From positions 1 to 64,000 of the forward strand of contig NZ_SUGA01000006.1 in the NCBI RefSeq assembly GCF_004963255.1: a DNA stretch of 64,000 bases. Reading direction: 5' to 3'. The stretch is from Mesorhizobium sp. (GTDB lineage: Bacteria > Pseudomonadota > Alphaproteobacteria > Rhizobiales > Rhizobiaceae). A program made the translations under genes and the position numbers. Of the stretch, positions 27,444-39,373 are shown in pieces. Every line of letters begins with the position of its first letter. Positions within the stretch are counted from its first letter, which is position 1. A model generated the notes under the pieces. That model was not told the origin of the DNA, did not search any database, and saw nothing but the letters and a program-made list of their open reading frames with translations.

Positions 27444-28770
27444 TTGCACACCTCAATCCTGACAAAGTACCGGGACCCCCGGCCGCCTTGGTATACCATC
27501 TATCCGACTGTGCCAGACTTCTCTGCGGCAGTTGGTGCTGACGATTATGAGGAATGGCTGGGGGGCCTCCCGGCCGACGAATCGGTGTCGCTCTATTTCC
27601 ACATTCCGTTTTGCCGATCCATGTGCTGGTATTGCGGCTTCCCTACCGCGGTCATCCGTCGCAACGGCCCGATCCTTAATTATTTAGCGGTGCTGCGTCA
27701 GGAGATCAGTTTGGTGTCGGAGCAAGTGCGGCAAGGGCTGCCGGTGAGCGATGTGCATTTCGGCGGCGGAACGCCTCACCTTATCGGGCCAGCCGAGCAC
27801 TTGGCGCTGATGGAATTTCTACGCCGCCACTTCGCTTTCAGCAAAACTGCTGCGATCGCCGTGGAGATCGATCCCCGAACGTTCACACCGGAAATGGCCG
27901 AAGCCCTGGCAGCTAACGGTGTCAACCGCGCGAGCATCGGATGCAGAGCTTTGATCCCGATGTGCAAAGGCGATCAATCGGATCCAGAGTAAGGTGCAGA
28001 CGGCCGCTGCAGTCCAAAATCTCCGCCGGCATGGCGTTGGCCATATCAACTTCGACCTCATCTTCGGTCTACCGAAACAGACTGTGCAGTCCTGCATCCA
28101 GACCGCGATGGCTGCGGTCGCCATGCGCCCCAACCGGCTTGCGGTGTTCGGATACGCGCATATTCCTTCCGTGATAAAGAATCAGCGCCTAATCGAGCAG
28201 GCAGGTCTACCGGACGGCGATCTTCGCGCCGAACAGGCTGCAACTGTCGCCGAGACACTGGTTGGCGCTGGCTACCGGGAGATCGGGCTCGATCATTTCG
28301 CTCCGCCGGACGACGAACTTGCGCTAGCGCCAGAAGACCGGGCGCCTACGGCGTAATTCGCTGGGATACTCGGCCGATACTTGCAAAACGTGATCGGCTT
28401 CGGCGCGTCGGCTATTGGCCGAGTCCGCGAGGGGTATGTTCAGAACGAAGTAACACGGGATTCTTACGCCCGGCACATCGCAAGTGGACGTCTGGCGACA
28501 TCAAAGGGTCACCGTCTGACCGACGATGACCGGGTGCGCGCAGCGATCATCGAGCGACTGATGTGCGATTTGGAGGCCGACGTGCCGACCATCTGTGCCG
28601 CCCACGAAATCGAACCAGCTCGTTTTCTCGATTCAGTTGAGAGTTTGGTGACGCTGGCTGAGGAGGGGATCCTGGACGTCGAAAACGGCTTCATCCGCGT
28701 GCGGCCGGAGCACCGCTTTGTTGTTCGCGCCGTTGCTGCTGCATTCGATGCTTTTCTCGCGAATCGATGA
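27444..28770 (+). pseudogene. hemN: hemN, oxygen-independent coproporphyrinogen III oxidase, broken by frameshifts
   Basis: The whole length of a HemN-type radical SAM enzyme is recognisable across three frames. The first piece holds the cluster motif CRSMCWYCGF and VSDVHFGGGTP. The second reads NLRRHGVGHINFDLIFGLPKQT and GYREIGLDHFA. The third reads NVIGFGASAIGRV through the HTH-like C-terminus. Comparing frames, single-base deletions lie near 27941, 27968 and 28383, and one extra base near 28332. No ATG is available at the 5' end (TTG at 27444). HemN would support haem synthesis in microaerobic nodules; this copy cannot. Confidence 0.85.
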
Positions 28771-29004
28771 GTTGAGGCCACGACGCCGAAAGGCATCAGA
28801 CCTTGTTTGGCGCTCGTCGGCATGGGCTCTCGCAGAAGACTCCGCAAGCGTATGCAGGGGACTTCCACTTGACGCCGCGTTCACCATCATCTCGCCTGGG
28901 TGCGCGCGAAAGCGCACAACCCGGAGCACGCTGCTCTCGGTGTGAGGCTGTGCTCTGCAAAGCACCGGTGATCCACCCTGTCCCTGGACAGCAGCTTGAT
29001 GGCG

Positions 29005-30648
29005 TCATCTTGGAGGACGAGAAAAGATTGTCGAGGTACGGGTACGAATTGCCTCGGTCGTCCGTTCAATCGAAAGCACTGTCTGCGGAGGCACCTCTCC
29101 TTCATGCAGTGACAGGAGATGCTGGGCGACTTCCTTATCTGCTGCGGTGAGTCGATGATTTAGGCGGAGAAAGTCCATCCAGGTGGGGGTGCGGAATGTC
29201 TCCGTCCAAAGTGACGGTGTTTGCAGATTTCGCTGGAGCGTCCAGTTTCGTGCACCGGCACGGCTCTGGACGTGTCGCCGCGTGCGCATGGAGCCCAGAA
29301 AGGCCTCGATATTTTCCTCCGATATCAAATACTCGACCTTGGCCACGATAGGGCCACTTCTGGGTTTCAGATCGAGAGCCACGTCCGGCGGATGAAAAAC
29401 TGAACTTTCTTGATCGGTTTCTTCCCAGGGACGGACCGGCAACACGATCCCCGCTGCTGCAACCAGCAACAGAGCGCCTGCGGCGCCCTCCAATGCTGAG
29501 GTCAAGGAATAGTTTTGCGCGACAGAACCCCAGATCCAGCTGCCAGCAGCCATACCGCCTGCGCTCAAGGCGTAGTAAATGGAGAGCGTGCGGCCTACAA
29601 CCCACCTTGGGCTTGCCAACTGCACCGACACGTCAATGCCCGTCCAGGTGATAAGCCAACCCGCTCCGCCGAGCGCCAGCGAAATGGCCGCCACAGGAAG
29701 CGACGATGTAAGGGCAAGGGAGAGGCAACAGACTGCACAAGCCACAGAGGCGAAGGCCACCAGCCTGTTTTGAGACGTGACCTTCCTCAAGAAGCCGTTG
29801 CCCATACCCGCGATGAAAGCACCCATGCCGAAGCCGGCCAATAAGATACCGTAGACAATTGGCCCACTCTTCAACTGATCCCGGACGACGAGGGGGAGCA
29901 ACGCCAGAATGGAGATGCTTGCCAACCCGAAAAGAGCGGCTCGGGCGGTCGCTGCCCTGATCTCCAAAGACATCGCCGTAAAGCGCACTCCGTCATGAAT
30001 TGCCGTCGTCATTCTCTCACGAGGGAGAGGCGAAGAGCGGACCTCCCATTTGGTGCGCCATATCGCGCTTATGGGCGCCAGATCACTCACCGCAGCCAAG
30101 GCGAAAGCGGCCAGCGGCCCAAAGACGGCCAGGATCACGCCCCCCAAGGCTGGACCAACGCTGCGCACAATGTTGTATCCGACGGACATAAGCGTCACTG
30201 CGGCCGGAATGTCGCGTTTGTGAAGGATATCGCCGACCGAAGCGTGCCAAGCCGGATCATTCAAGGCAAAGCCGCAGCCGGCCAGGAAACCTAACCCGAG
30301 AATCAGCCAAGGACTGACAAATCCCAGACCCACAGAAATCATCAGCGTCGTCGACGCCGATGCTATCAGGCAGTGTCCCGCAAACATCACCCACCGGCGG
30401 CTGAAGTTGTCGGCAATGGCTCCGGCGAAAACTGAGAGGAAGAACACCGGCAATGTGGATGCGGCCTGGACGAGTGCCACCATGAGGTCGGACGCTGAAA
30501 TCGTTGCCATAAGCCAACTGATGGCGACCGTTTGCACTAGCCAACCGAGGCTGGAAATCTGGGTGGCCGCCCAAATTGAGCGAAACACCTTGTTTCGAAA
30601 TGGGGCGAGCGTCTTTGAAACGGGCGGTTGGGGATTTTCGCTCTGCAT
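29005..30648 (-). CDS. MFS exporter (MFS_3/EntS-like) with C-terminal ferredoxin-like extension
   Basis: A 547-residue protein. Residues 1-405 show about 10-12 hydrophobic segments with a typical MFS loop (ADNFSRRWVMFAG after helix 2) and ALNDPAWHASVGDI, as in the enterobactin exporter-like MFS_3 group. A soluble C-terminal domain of about 130 residues (VAKVEYLISEENIEAFLGSM...ARNWTLQRN...FRTPTWMDFLRLNHRLT) is the extra domain found in many members. The substrate is unknown; siderophore or drug efflux are family-level guesses. Single gene, no frameshift; the region downstream is empty. Confidence 0.86.
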   Translation of the reverse strand: MQSENPQPPVSKTLAPFRNKVFRSIWAATQISSLGWLVQTVAISWLMATISASDLMVALVQAASTLPVFFLSVFAGAIADNFSRRWVMFAGHCLIASASTTLMISVGLGFVSPWLILGLGFLAGCGFALNDPAWHASVGDILHKRDIPAAVTLMSVGYNIVRSVGPALGGVILAVFGPLAAFALAAVSDLAPISAIWRTKWEVRSSPLPRERMTTAIHDGVRFTAMSLEIRAATARAALFGLASISILALLPLVVRDQLKSGPIVYGILLAGFGMGAFIAGMGNGFLRKVTSQNRLVAFASVACAVCCLSLALTSSLPVAAISLALGGAGWLITWTGIDVSVQLASPRWVVGRTLSIYYALSAGGMAAGSWIWGSVAQNYSLTSALEGAAGALLLVAAAGIVLPVRPWEETDQESSVFHPPDVALDLKPRSGPIVAKVEYLISEENIEAFLGSMRTRRHVQSRAGARNWTLQRNLQTPSLWTETFRTPTWMDFLRLNHRLTAADKEVAQHLLSLHEGEVPPQTVLSIERTTEAIRTRTSTIFSRPPR

Positions 30649-30821
30649 GAGGTATTGCTGGCCTTCGATGAGCGCTGCGATTTGAGCAAGCGGGTCGATA
30701 CTTAGACATCGCGGAGCACCGCACGGACCCCAGCTCTATGGAGCTTGCCGGCGACTATTTGCGTATTGAGCCATTCTCATAGTCTCATTCATGAGCAGTC
30801 CTGTGCGCAAGCATTGCTTTG

Positions 30822-31805
30822 CTAAATTCCCACCACAAGCGCGCCGCCGCTGAGACCCGCACCCGCTGCCGCCAAGAGGACTTTCTCGCCAGGCCGAAAC
30901 GGCTGCGCCCGATGGGCCAGCGACAATGAGAGCGGGATCGTCGCGGCGGAAGAGTTGCCATATTCGGCGATCGTCTTGACGATCGAGTGATCAGCGATGC
31001 CGAGGTTCCTGCCGACCGCGTCGAAAATGCGCGCATTGGCCTGATGCGGCACGAAACGATCGAGGTCTTGCGGCCTCAGTCGGGCAGCAGTGAGCGCATC
31101 TCTCGAGCAGGCGGTCATCATCTCCACGGCCTTGCTGAATACTTCACGGCCGTCAGTGATCGTCATCCGTGTCTGCGCGAGGTCGAGGTCGGCATGGAAC
31201 GGAGTGTTGCTTCCCCCGGCGGGAATCTGGATTAGCCCGTAGCGCGAGCCGTCGGAATCCACCGAAGCGCCGAGAATGCCTCGATCCGGGTCATCGCAAG
31301 GACTGATCACCATGGCGCCGGCGGCATCGGCAAACAGCACGGCGCTGGCGCGCTCGGCCAAATTGATGCGGTGGCTGAGGATGTTGGCGGCGATGACAAG
31401 GCTCGCTTTGCCGTGCAGGCGGGTGAACCCGTCGGCGAACATCAGCGCATAGATGAAGCCGGCGCAGGCGCCGGTCAGGTCGATCGCTCCGGCGCGGCCT
31501 AGCCCCAGCCGATGTGCGACCAGCGGCGCGCTTGGCGGCAGAAGGTGATCGGGCGTCGACGTGGCGAGCAAGAGTAGACCGACGTCGCCGCGGTCGATAC
31601 CGGCATTGGTCAGCGCCATGTCGCCGGCAGAGGCGGCAAGGCCCGACAGCGTGTCTTCGTCTGTTGCCCAGAAGCGCGAGCGAATTCCGGTGCGCCGCTC
31701 GATCCAGCCGGGCTCAAGCCCGAGCCGGTCTTCGATTTCCGGGTTCTCGACCTTGCGCGTCGGCGCATGATGGCCGAAGCCGAGAACGCGCGACGATAGG
31801 TTCAT
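30822..31805 (-). CDS. bioZ: BioZ, FabH-like 3-oxoacyl-ACP synthase of biotin synthesis
   Basis: A 327-residue ketoacyl-ACP synthase III with catalytic Cys in DLTGACAGF (about residue 113), His in [11 protein letters not shown] and Asn in [14 protein letters not shown]. It is the last gene of bioBFDAZ, and its ATG overlaps the bioA stop (ATGA). In Mesorhizobium and Agrobacterium BioZ makes the pimeloyl precursor by condensing glutaryl-CoA with malonyl-ACP, replacing BioC/BioH. The context makes this much more likely than a general FabH. Confidence 0.92.
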   Translation of the reverse strand: MNLSSRVLGFGHHAPTRKVENPEIEDRLGLEPGWIERRTGIRSRFWATDEDTLSGLAASAGDMALTNAGIDRGDVGLLLLATSTPDHLLPPSAPLVAHRLGLGRAGAIDLTGACAGFIYALMFADGFTRLHGKASLVIAANILSHRINLAERASAVLFADAAGAMVISPCDDPDRGILGASVDSDGSRYGLIQIPAGGSNTPFHADLDLAQTRMTITDGREVFSKAVEMMTACSRDALTAARLRPQDLDRFVPHQANARIFDAVGRNLGIADHSIVKTIAEYGNSSAATIPLSLSLAHRAQPFRPGEKVLLAAAGAGLSGGALVVGI

Positions 31806-33067
31806 GGCCGCGAGCCGAAGCGTTCGCCGGCCTCCTCTATCGCGTCATAGAGCCCGTCCAATTCGTCGCTGGTGATGCAATAGGGCGGCAGAAGATAGAG
31901 GACATTGCCGAGCGGGCGCACCAACAGGCCGCGCTCAAGGAAAAAAGCGCGCAGTTTTGGCCCGATCTCGGCCAGATAACCGGCTGAGCCGGTGCGTAGG
32001 TCGAGTGCCGCGATGGTGCCGGTTGTCCGGCAGTCGGTGAAATATGGATTGTCCCGGAAGCGTTGCAGCCCCGCGGCCTGCCTCGCGCTCAAGACCGCGA
32101 TCCGCTCGGCCACCGGCTCGTCACGCCAGATCTCGACATTGGCAAGTGCTGCCGCGCAGGCGATCGGATTGGCGGTGTAGGAGCTCGAATGGAAAAACGT
32201 CTTCTTGCGATCCTCCGAAAAGTGAGCGTGGAAGATGGCATCGGTGGCGATCGTGGCGGCCAGCGGGATGGTACCACCGGTCAGACCTTTCGAGGTGCAC
32301 AAGATGTCGGGCGAGACGGACGCCTGTTCGCAGGCAAACATGGTTCCGGTGCGCCCCCAGCCGGTCATCACTTCATCGGCGATCACGAGCGTGCCGGAGG
32401 CTTCGGCGATCCTCTTCAATTCGGCAAGAACCCAGGCCGGATACATCAGCATGCCGCCGGCGCCAAGCACCAGCGGCTCGACGATCAGCGCGGCTGCGCG
32501 CCGGTCGCGGCTAACGGCCTCGAACCGATCCAGCGTTTCCTGCTCGCGCCCGGCGGCCGGGAAGGGGATGGTGTCGACCTCGAACAGCAAAGGCTCATAG
32601 GCGGCGTTGAAGACGCCACGGGCGCCGACGCTCATCGTGCCGATGGTGTCGCCATGATAGCTGTGCTCCATGACGGCGATGCGCGAACGCGACGCGCCGA
32701 TGTTACGGAAATAGCCGAGCGCCATCTTCAGCGCGACTTCGACTGAGGTCGAGCCACTGTCGGAATAGAACACCCGGTGGAGGCCGGCGGGTGCGATGCC
32801 TACAAGCGCCTCGGCCAGCCGTTCGGCCGGCTCGTGGGTGAAGCCCGCGAAGATGATCTGGTCGAGGCTCGAGGCGGTCGTCTCGATGGCCTTCATGATG
32901 CGGGGGTGGCGATGGCCATGGGTGACGACCCACCAGGAAGAAATCGCATCGAGGATGCGGAAGCCGTCGGCCTTGTGGAGATAGGCGCCTTCAGTCAGCA
33001 CGATTTCAGGGAGCGAGGGCTCTAGCGCGTGCTGCGTGAACGGATGCCAGACTCGAGACTCCGCCAT
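31802..33067 (-). CDS. bioA: Adenosylmethionine-8-amino-7-oxononanoate aminotransferase
   Basis: PLP aminotransferase of 421 residues converting KAPA to DAPA with SAM as amino donor. It begins [17 protein letters not shown], typical of BioA, and shows [49 protein letters not shown] and the PLP-lysine region CTSKGLTGG (about residue 270). Translation is coupled at both ends: its ATG overlaps the bioD stop (TGATG) and its stop overlaps bioZ. Confidence 0.96.
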   Translation of the reverse strand: MAESRVWHPFTQHALEPSLPEIVLTEGAYLHKADGFRILDAISSWWVVTHGHRHPRIMKAIETTASSLDQIIFAGFTHEPAERLAEALVGIAPAGLHRVFYSDSGSTSVEVALKMALGYFRNIGASRSRIAVMEHSYHGDTIGTMSVGARGVFNAAYEPLLFEVDTIPFPAAGREQETLDRFEAVSRDRRAAALIVEPLVLGAGGMLMYPAWVLAELKRIAEASGTLVIADEVMTGWGRTGTMFACEQASVSPDILCTSKGLTGGTIPLAATIATDAIFHAHFSEDRKKTFFHSSSYTANPIACAAALANVEIWRDEPVAERIAVLSARQAAGLQRFRDNPYFTDCRTTGTIAALDLRTGSAGYLAEIGPKLRAFFLERGLLVRPLGNVLYLLPPYCITSDELDGLYDAIEEAGERFGSRP

Positions 33068-33702
33068 CAGTCGCCTCCGGCAATCATGGCCAGGTCGAAG
33101 CCGGAAATCATTGCATCTCTCAACGTTTCACCCGTCAGCGGACCGAGGTGCGGCAGCCTGCCCAGCTGCGGCACGCCGCCGAATTCCACGATTGTCCTTT
33201 GTGTATCGGCCACCTCTTCGCCAATGAAGGCAATGCCGATGAGCGGGATGGAGCGGGCTCTCAGGGCCTCGATCGACAACAGCGTATGATTGATGGTGCC
33301 AAGCGCGGTGCGGGCGCACAGTATGACCGGCAGCCGCCATTGTTCGAATATGTCAATGAACCTTGTCTGTCGATTGAGCGGCACCATCAGCCCGCCGGCG
33401 CCTTCGATGACGAGCGGTGTCGGCAGGACCGGAAATGAAAGATCGTCGGCCTCGATCGCGACGCCGTCGATTTCGGCTGATCGATGCGGCGACAGCGGCA
33501 TCGTCAGTCGATAGACTTCGGGCAGCACGCGTCCGTCGGGCAAGCCGGAAAGCCGGGCGACGACCTCGCTGTCGGTCTCCTCGTTGAGGCCCGATTGCAC
33601 CGGCTTCCAGTAGAAGCCGTCGAGCAGCCCGGCAAGTCCGGCCGAAAACACTGTCTTGCCAATTCCAGTGTCTGTTCCGGTGACGACGATGCGTTTGGTC
33701 AT
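33067..33702 (-). CDS. bioD: Dethiobiotin synthetase
   Basis: ATP-dependent enzyme closing the ureido ring of dethiobiotin. The 211-residue protein has the P-loop [17 protein letters not shown] at the N-terminus, the substrate loop YWKPVQSG, and the [10 protein letters not shown] motif (about residue 100). Its ATG overlaps the bioF stop (ATGA). Length is at the short end of the family but no motif is missing. Confidence 0.95.
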   Translation of the reverse strand: MTKRIVVTGTDTGIGKTVFSAGLAGLLDGFYWKPVQSGLNEETDSEVVARLSGLPDGRVLPEVYRLTMPLSPHRSAEIDGVAIEADDLSFPVLPTPLVIEGAGGLMVPLNRQTRFIDIFEQWRLPVILCARTALGTINHTLLSIEALRARSIPLIGIAFIGEEVADTQRTIVEFGGVPQLGRLPHLGPLTGETLRDAMISGFDLAMIAGGD

Positions 33703-34838
33703 GCTGTGGCCAACACTCCGACGAGAGCCTCGACCATGGCGGAAATGTCGGCTTCGTCGACGTTGAGAGTCAGCGAAATGCGCAGGCGCGACGTACCCTC
33801 AGGCACTGTCGGCGGGCGAATGCCGCGTATGTCGAAGCCGCGTGCCTGCAGTCCTGCCGCCACCGCCATGGTGCGGCTGTTATCGCCGATCACAAGCGGC
33901 TGGATCTGCGAGCCGCTGGGCATCACGCCGCAGCGTTCGGCCAATTGCCGGCTCGCGAAAGCGACACGCTCGTGCAACTGAGCACGACGCATAGGCTCGT
34001 CAGACAGAATAGTCAGCGCCTCACGTGCCGCGACTGCCATCAGCGGCGATGGTGCGGTCGCATAGATGAATGGCCGGCACCGGTTGATAAGATAGTCGCA
34101 CAGTGTTCGCGGTCCGGTAACGAGCGCGCCGGATGCGCCAAGCGCCTTGCCGCATGTGTGGAGCGTGACGATGTTGTCGCGGCCTTCATACGCGGCGGCC
34201 AGTCCCCGGCCGTCCGGTCCCCAGACGCCGGTGGCATGCGCTTCATCGACGACGATGAATGCCTGGTACCGATCAGCCAGCGCGACCAGGCTCTCCATCG
34301 GCGCACGGTCGCCATCCATGCTGTAAAGGCTTTCGAAGGCGATCCACACCCGCCCCATGCCGCCTTCGGCGCGCCAGCGGGTGATTGCGTCCTCGACAGC
34401 GTCGACGTCGTTGTGCGCGGCCAGCTTGAACTCAGCGCGCCCGGCCTGGGCACCCTCATGCATGCTGGCATGAGCGAGCTCGTCGAGGACCAGCAGGTCG
34501 CCTTTCTGCGGCAGGGCCGTCAGCAGAGCGAAGTTGGCGATATAGCCGCTGCCGAAGAACAGTGCACGCTCGGCTCCGAAAAATGCCGCTGCGTCCGCCT
34601 CCAGTTGCTCATGTTCCGGTGCATTGCCGCGCAACAGCCGCGATCCGGTGGCGCCCACTGGCGTGCCCCGCGCAATCGCCGTCGAAACCGCATCGCCCAG
34701 TCTTTTGGAGGCGGCAAGTCCGATATAGTCGTTCGACGAGAAGTCGAGCCCGGCGCGCGGTGCGAGCGTCCGCAACCGGTCCTTGCGCCCCAGTCCCCGC
34801 AAGGTTGCGTCATAGCGGGCAAGAATTGCCTCCTTCAT
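33699..34838 (-). CDS. bioF: 8-amino-7-oxononanoate synthase
   Basis: PLP enzyme of the alpha-oxoamine synthase family condensing pimeloyl thioester with alanine. The 379-residue protein shows the N-terminal [20 protein letters not shown]-type segment ([11 protein letters not shown]), [15 protein letters not shown] (about residue 198) and the PLP lysine in [13 protein letters not shown] (about residue 229). The ATG overlaps the bioB stop (ATGA). Confidence 0.96.
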   Translation of the reverse strand: MKEAILARYDATLRGLGRKDRLRTLAPRAGLDFSSNDYIGLAASKRLGDAVSTAIARGTPVGATGSRLLRGNAPEHEQLEADAAAFFGAERALFFGSGYIANFALLTALPQKGDLLVLDELAHASMHEGAQAGRAEFKLAAHNDVDAVEDAITRWRAEGGMGRVWIAFESLYSMDGDRAPMESLVALADRYQAFIVVDEAHATGVWGPDGRGLAAAYEGRDNIVTLHTCGKALGASGALVTGPRTLCDYLINRCRPFIYATAPSPLMAVAAREALTILSDEPMRRAQLHERVAFASRQLAERCGVMPSGSQIQPLVIGDNSRTMAVAAGLQARGFDIRGIRPPTVPEGTSRLRISLTLNVDEADISAMVEALVGVLATA

Positions 34839-35845
34839 TGCGTGGCGAGTTCCATAGGCTCAATGCCGAGGCGCCGGAACAGAAGGGTATCCTTGTCCTC
34901 GCCGGGATTTCCCGCCGTCAGCAGCGTGTCGCCGACAAAGATCGAATTGGCGCCGGCAAAGAAGCACAGCGCCTGCGTTTCGTCGCTCATCGCCGTCCTG
35001 CCGGCGGACAGCCTTACATAGGATTTCGGCATCATCACCCGCGCGAGCGCAACGATGCGGACGAAATCGATCGGATCGATGGCGTCGGCCGCGGCAAGCG
35101 GCGTGCCTTCGATGGGAATAAGCATGTTGATCGGCACGCTTTCCGGCGGCTCGGGCAGGTTCGCGAGCGTGACCAGCATGTCGATGCGATCGGTCTTTTC
35201 TTCTCCCATCCCGACAATGCCGCCGCAGCAGACTTTCATCCCAACCGCGCGCACGTGCCCAAGCGTTTTCAGCCGGTCGGCAAAAGTCCTGGTTGAAATA
35301 ACCTCGCCATAGTAGCGCTCAGAGGTATCGATGTTGTGGTTATAGTAGTCGAGACCGGCCTGCTTCAGGCGAGCAGCTTGCTCAAGATCGAGCATGCCGA
35401 GCGTCATGCAGGTCTCCATGCCGAGGGCCTTGACGCCCTCAATCATGGCGACCACAACGTCCATGTCGCGCTCCTTGGGACTTCGCCACGCCGCGCCCAT
35501 GCAATAGCGCGTTGCGCCGCCATCACGCGCCTTGGCCGCTTCGTCGATGACATGCTTGACGTCCACCAGCTTCGACGCCTTCACACCGGTTTCGTAATGC
35601 GCAGACTGGCTGCAATAGCCGCAATCTTCGGGGCACCCGCCGGTCTTGATGCTAAGGAGCCGCGACAGCTGCACTCGGTTTCGATCGAAGTTCTGGCGGT
35701 GGATCGTCTGAGCCAGGAACAGCAGATCGTTGAATGGCATGCCGTAGATGGCCTCGGCCTCTTTGCGGTTCCATCGCGGAGGCGTTCCGTCGACCGATTG
35801 CATGGTCTGGTTCACGTCGAACTCCGAGTTCATTCCAATCGTCAT
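34835..35845 (-). CDS. bioB: Biotin synthase
   Basis: Radical SAM enzyme inserting sulfur into dethiobiotin. The CxxxCxxC cluster motif is [13 protein letters not shown], preceded by [35 protein letters not shown] and [14 protein letters not shown] are intact, giving all Fe-S cysteines. The ATG at 35845 (336 residues) with an AAAGG RBS is preferred over an in-frame extension; ATG 35833 is also possible. It is the first gene of bioBFDAZ, whose five genes overlap at every junction. No BioR-type TTATA-palindrome was seen in the 130 bases upstream. Confidence 0.96.
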   Translation of the reverse strand: MTIGMNSEFDVNQTMQSVDGTPPRWNRKEAEAIYGMPFNDLLFLAQTIHRQNFDRNRVQLSRLLSIKTGGCPEDCGYCSQSAHYETGVKASKLVDVKHVIDEAAKARDGGATRYCMGAAWRSPKERDMDVVVAMIEGVKALGMETCMTLGMLDLEQAARLKQAGLDYYNHNIDTSERYYGEVISTRTFADRLKTLGHVRAVGMKVCCGGIVGMGEEKTDRIDMLVTLANLPEPPESVPINMLIPIEGTPLAAADAIDPIDFVRIVALARVMMPKSYVRLSAGRTAMSDETQALCFFAGANSIFVGDTLLTAGNPGEDKDTLLFRRLGIEPMELATQ

Positions 35846-35977
35846 CGTCAAACCTTTGTTTGCTAGTCCGGTACGCCTTCTTGGCTTTGGGGCGCACTCG
35901 CTAAAGGCGAGCTGCGGCACGTCTTTCCAGCACCTCCTACGCCTGCCGAGCTGATGTTGCTCCTCACGCCGTAATCC

Positions 35978-36859
35978 TCAGTTCAAGTGCTTGCAGATGT
36001 TCTGGTGGTCCGGCATGTCCAGGCCGATGTCGAGGATCGGGGCGCTGTGCGTCAGCCAACCCATGGAGATGAGATCGACACCGGTCGCCGCAATCGCCGC
36101 CGCCGTTTTCGGCATCACCCGACCGGACGCCTCGGTGATCGTACGGCCATCCACTATAGAAACCGCGCGGGCAAGATCCTCGACCGACATATTGTCGAGC
36201 AGCACCGCGTCAACACCAATCGCGAGCGCTGCATCGAGCTGCTTCAGCGTGTCGACCTCGACCTCGACCTTCACCATATGCCCTGCTGCGGCGCGCGCCC
36301 GCTCTATTGCTGTGCGCATATCGCCGGCGATCGCGATGTGGTTGTCCTTTATGAGCACGCCGTCATCGAGGCCGAACCGGTGATTGGCACCGCCGCCGAC
36401 GCGCACGGCGTATTTCTCCAATGCCCGCAGCCCGGGCGTCGTCTTTCGCGTCGATACAATCCTCGCCTTGTGACCGCGCACGGCCTCAACCATGGCCGCT
36501 GTGGCAGTGGCAATGCCGCTCAGCCGGCATAAGAAATTGAGGGCCGTGCGTTCGGCCGTGAGCAGGCCTCGTGCGGGTCCGGACAATCTTGCAATGGTTT
36601 CCCCGGCCCCAACCTCGCTGCCATCAGGGCGCCAGATCTGGATGTTGATCGCCGGTTCCACGAGAAGGAAGGCATACGAGACCAGATCGAGCCCGGCAAC
36701 GACGCCCGCCTGCCTCGCTTTGAGCACCAACGTGGCAGTGCAATCATACGGGATAACCGCATCGGTGGTCAGGTCGCCGGATCTGCCCAGGTCTTCGAGG
36801 AGCGCAACGCGCACAATCGGTTCGATCAGGGTCGCGGGGAGGGGGGAGAATGAAGTCAT
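35978..36859 (-). CDS. nadC: Nicotinate-nucleotide pyrophosphorylase (quinolinate phosphoribosyltransferase)
   Basis: Converts quinolinate and PRPP into nicotinate mononucleotide, the last step of the NadABC branch. The 293-residue protein carries ALLEDLGRSGDLTTDAV, LNFLCRLSGIATAT, the STRKTTPGLRALEKYAV motif (about residue 136), DDGVLIKDNHIA and EVEVDTLKQL. It begins one base after nadB and ends the nadABC operon, 132 bases upstream of bioB. Confidence 0.96.
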   Translation of the reverse strand: MTSFSPLPATLIEPIVRVALLEDLGRSGDLTTDAVIPYDCTATLVLKARQAGVVAGLDLVSYAFLLVEPAINIQIWRPDGSEVGAGETIARLSGPARGLLTAERTALNFLCRLSGIATATAAMVEAVRGHKARIVSTRKTTPGLRALEKYAVRVGGGANHRFGLDDGVLIKDNHIAIAGDMRTAIERARAAAGHMVKVEVEVDTLKQLDAALAIGVDAVLLDNMSVEDLARAVSIVDGRTITEASGRVMPKTAAAIAATGVDLISMGWLTHSAPILDIGLDMPDHQNICKHLN

Positions 36860-36860
36860 A

Positions 36861-38402
36861 TCAAGTGCTCCGTATGGTAGCCCGGCAATCGAGTGCGGCC
36901 GCGGCCCGCATTGCGCTGTGCAGTGTCAGCCGTGATGGGCGCACGTTGGCATCGTGGAGCGGGAAATCGGACCGACAGTGCGCGCCTCGACTCTCTTCCC
37001 GCCTCAGGGCCGCCGCGGCGATCATCAGTGAGACCAAAGCCGGACCAGAGGCAGCGACACTATTGGCTGCGATCGGCAGCAGGGTCGCCACCGCTTCGCG
37101 CATTGCCTCGCCGTCGCGGATGATACCCAGGGCGGCGGAGACAATCGGGCGGACCACGGAAGCGTCTGGTCGTGGAGGGACGAATGTGGAGCATCTGCGC
37201 GGTCGCCGGGTATACGACGTGCCGGCAACGCTTTCGGCAACCCAGCTCGCGGTGACCGCCGCTTCGGTGAGCGAGTTGCTGGCCAGGCGGTTGGCGCCGT
37301 GCAGGCCGGTACAGGCCACCTCACCGCAGGCCCACAATCCCTCGATGGAGCTGCGGCCGGCGCTGTCTACGGCGACGCCGCCCATGTGATAATGTGCCGC
37401 CGGGCGCACCGGGATCAGGTCGGTCGCTGGGTCGATTCCTGCGCTCCGGCACAATTCGGCGATGCCTGGAAAACGCTTGCCAAATCTCGGGCCGAGACTT
37501 TGCCGTGCGTCCAGGAATACGCGGCGTCCAACGGCAAGCTGGTGCCAAATGGCGCGCGCTACGACGTCGCGAGGCGCAAGTTCACCGCCAGGTGTGTCGG
37601 CGAGGAAGCGCTCTCCTCGCTCATCGATGAGCACCGCGCCTTCGCCACGCACGGCTTCGCTCACCAGCGGCATCGGCCGGCGCGGACCGTCGAGCGCAGT
37701 TGGATGGAACTGTATGAATTCCAAGTCGGCGAGTTCCGCCCCCGCCCATGCGGCGAGCGCCAGCCCGTGACCCCATGAGCCAGCGGGGTTTGTCGTGTCG
37801 CAAAACAGCCCGCCGACGCCGCCGGTCGCCAGCACCGCGCGACGCGTGGGCAGAGCGAGCGCGCCGGCTCGTCCTGCTGCGACCACGGCGATGACCGACC
37901 CGTCCTGCACGACCAGCCGGCGGACCTCCACATTTTCGATAATGGTGATCGAGGCTGTACGCCGAACCGCGGCGACGAGCGCGCGCACCAACTCGCGACC
38001 GGTGGCGTCGCCGGCTGCATGCACAATCCGCCGTCGCGAGTGTGCCGCCTCGAGCCCAAGTCGCAACGCGCGGTCAGGGTGCTGGTCGAAGTCGACGCCG
38101 AACCTTTGGATCGTCCTAATCGCTTCGGGTGCAGCTCGTACCACTCGCCGCACCGTGGCCTCATCGCAGAGTCCGTCGCCGGCAGCTATCGTGTCGCAAA
38201 GGTGAAAATCTGGGCCGTCGTCGCCCCCGAGACTTGCCGCAAGACCGCCCTGGGCAAGTTCACTGCAGGCTCCGGTTCCAAGCGGCGCGTTGGTCAAAAG
38301 CACGACCGGTTCCGGCGCCAGATGAAGCGCCGTCATCAGGCCGGCAATGCCGCCGCCGATGACGACCGGCGCCCCCGCGATTTCGCGAACCTCCAGACTC
38401 AT
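36861..38402 (-). CDS. nadB: L-aspartate oxidase
   Basis: FAD enzyme forming iminoaspartate, the co-substrate of NadA. The 513-residue protein has the FAD-binding start [17 protein letters not shown], the substrate segment [20 protein letters not shown], the [11 protein letters not shown] motif, [12 protein letters not shown], and the C-terminal [24 protein letters not shown]. Its ATG overlaps the nadA stop (ATGA) and nadC follows at once. Confidence 0.96.
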   Translation of the reverse strand: MSLEVREIAGAPVVIGGGIAGLMTALHLAPEPVVLLTNAPLGTGACSELAQGGLAASLGGDDGPDFHLCDTIAAGDGLCDEATVRRVVRAAPEAIRTIQRFGVDFDQHPDRALRLGLEAAHSRRRIVHAAGDATGRELVRALVAAVRRTASITIIENVEVRRLVVQDGSVIAVVAAGRAGALALPTRRAVLATGGVGGLFCDTTNPAGSWGHGLALAAWAGAELADLEFIQFHPTALDGPRRPMPLVSEAVRGEGAVLIDERGERFLADTPGGELAPRDVVARAIWHQLAVGRRVFLDARQSLGPRFGKRFPGIAELCRSAGIDPATDLIPVRPAAHYHMGGVAVDSAGRSSIEGLWACGEVACTGLHGANRLASNSLTEAAVTASWVAESVAGTSYTRRPRRCSTFVPPRPDASVVRPIVSAALGIIRDGEAMREAVATLLPIAANSVAASGPALVSLMIAAAALRREESRGAHCRSDFPLHDANVRPSRLTLHSAMRAAAALDCRATIRST

Positions 38403-39373
38403 AGGGAAAGCATGCGCTCGACCGCGCGGCGGGCGGGGCCGGCAATTTCGGGATCAATCCGGACCTCATGCCGGTTCTGCTCGAGTGCGGCGCGAATGTT
38501 GGCCAGGTTGATGCGCTTCATGTGCGGGCACAGATTGCATGGGCGAACGAACTCGACGTCGGGATGCGCGACCGCGACGTTGTCGCTCATCGAACATTCG
38601 GTCAGAAGGACGACACGCTTCGGTTTCTCACGCTCGACATAATCCGACATCGCCGCGGTCGAGCCGGAGAACTCCGCCTCCGCGACAACGTCTGGTGGGC
38701 ATTCTGGATGGGCCAGCACGATGACGCCTGGATGGGCATCGCGCAGTTCCCGGATGTCTGCTGCGGTGAAGCGCTCATGCACCTCGCAATGGCCTTTCCA
38801 GGCGATGATCTCGACGTCTGTATCGGCTGCCACGTTCCTCGCCAGATATTCGTCCGGGAGCATCAGCACACGCGCCACGCCAAGCGATTCCACCACCGCC
38901 TTGGCGTTGCCGGACGTGCAGCAGATGTCGGACTCCGCTTTTACGGCGGCGGAAGTGTTGACGTAAGTAACAACGGGGACCCCCGGATACCGCAGCCGCA
39001 TTAGCCGCACGTCGTTTGCCGTGATCGATTCGGCCAGCGAGCAGCCGGCGCGGAGATCCGGGATGAGCACGGTCTTGTTCGGATTGAGCAGTTTTGCCGT
39101 CTCGGCCATGAAATGAACGCCGGCAACCACGATGATGTCGGCGTCGACCGTCACCGCCTTGTGGGCCAACGCCAGGCTGTCGCCGACGATGTCTGCCACG
39201 CAATGAAAAATTTCGGGCGTCTGGTAATTGTGCGCCAGCACCACCGCATTGCGCTCACGCTTCAGCGCTAAGATGGCTTCAATATCGCCGGCGAACGCGG
39301 GCCATTCAACGGGTGGGATCACCCGCCGGACACGCTCATACAAGGACGCAGCCATAGGTAACGCCCCAGTCAT
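38399..39373 (-). CDS. nadA: Quinolinate synthase A
   Basis: [4Fe-4S] enzyme condensing iminoaspartate with dihydroxyacetone phosphate. The 324-residue protein has [27 protein letters not shown], the first cluster Cys region [20 protein letters not shown], and the C-terminal ECSMSDNVA and [12 protein letters not shown]. The ATG at 39373 has a GAGG RBS; ATG 39355 is an alternative. First gene of nadABC, preceded by an AT-rich promoter with a direct repeat and by nadQ. Confidence 0.95.
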   Translation of the reverse strand: MTGALPMAASLYERVRRVIPPVEWPAFAGDIEAILALKRERNAVVLAHNYQTPEIFHCVADIVGDSLALAHKAVTVDADIIVVAGVHFMAETAKLLNPNKTVLIPDLRAGCSLAESITANDVRLMRLRYPGVPVVTYVNTSAAVKAESDICCTSGNAKAVVESLGVARVLMLPDEYLARNVAADTDVEIIAWKGHCEVHERFTAADIRELRDAHPGVIVLAHPECPPDVVAEAEFSGSTAAMSDYVEREKPKRVVLLTECSMSDNVAVAHPDVEFVRPCNLCPHMKRINLANIRAALEQNRHEVRIDPEIAGPARRAVERMLSL

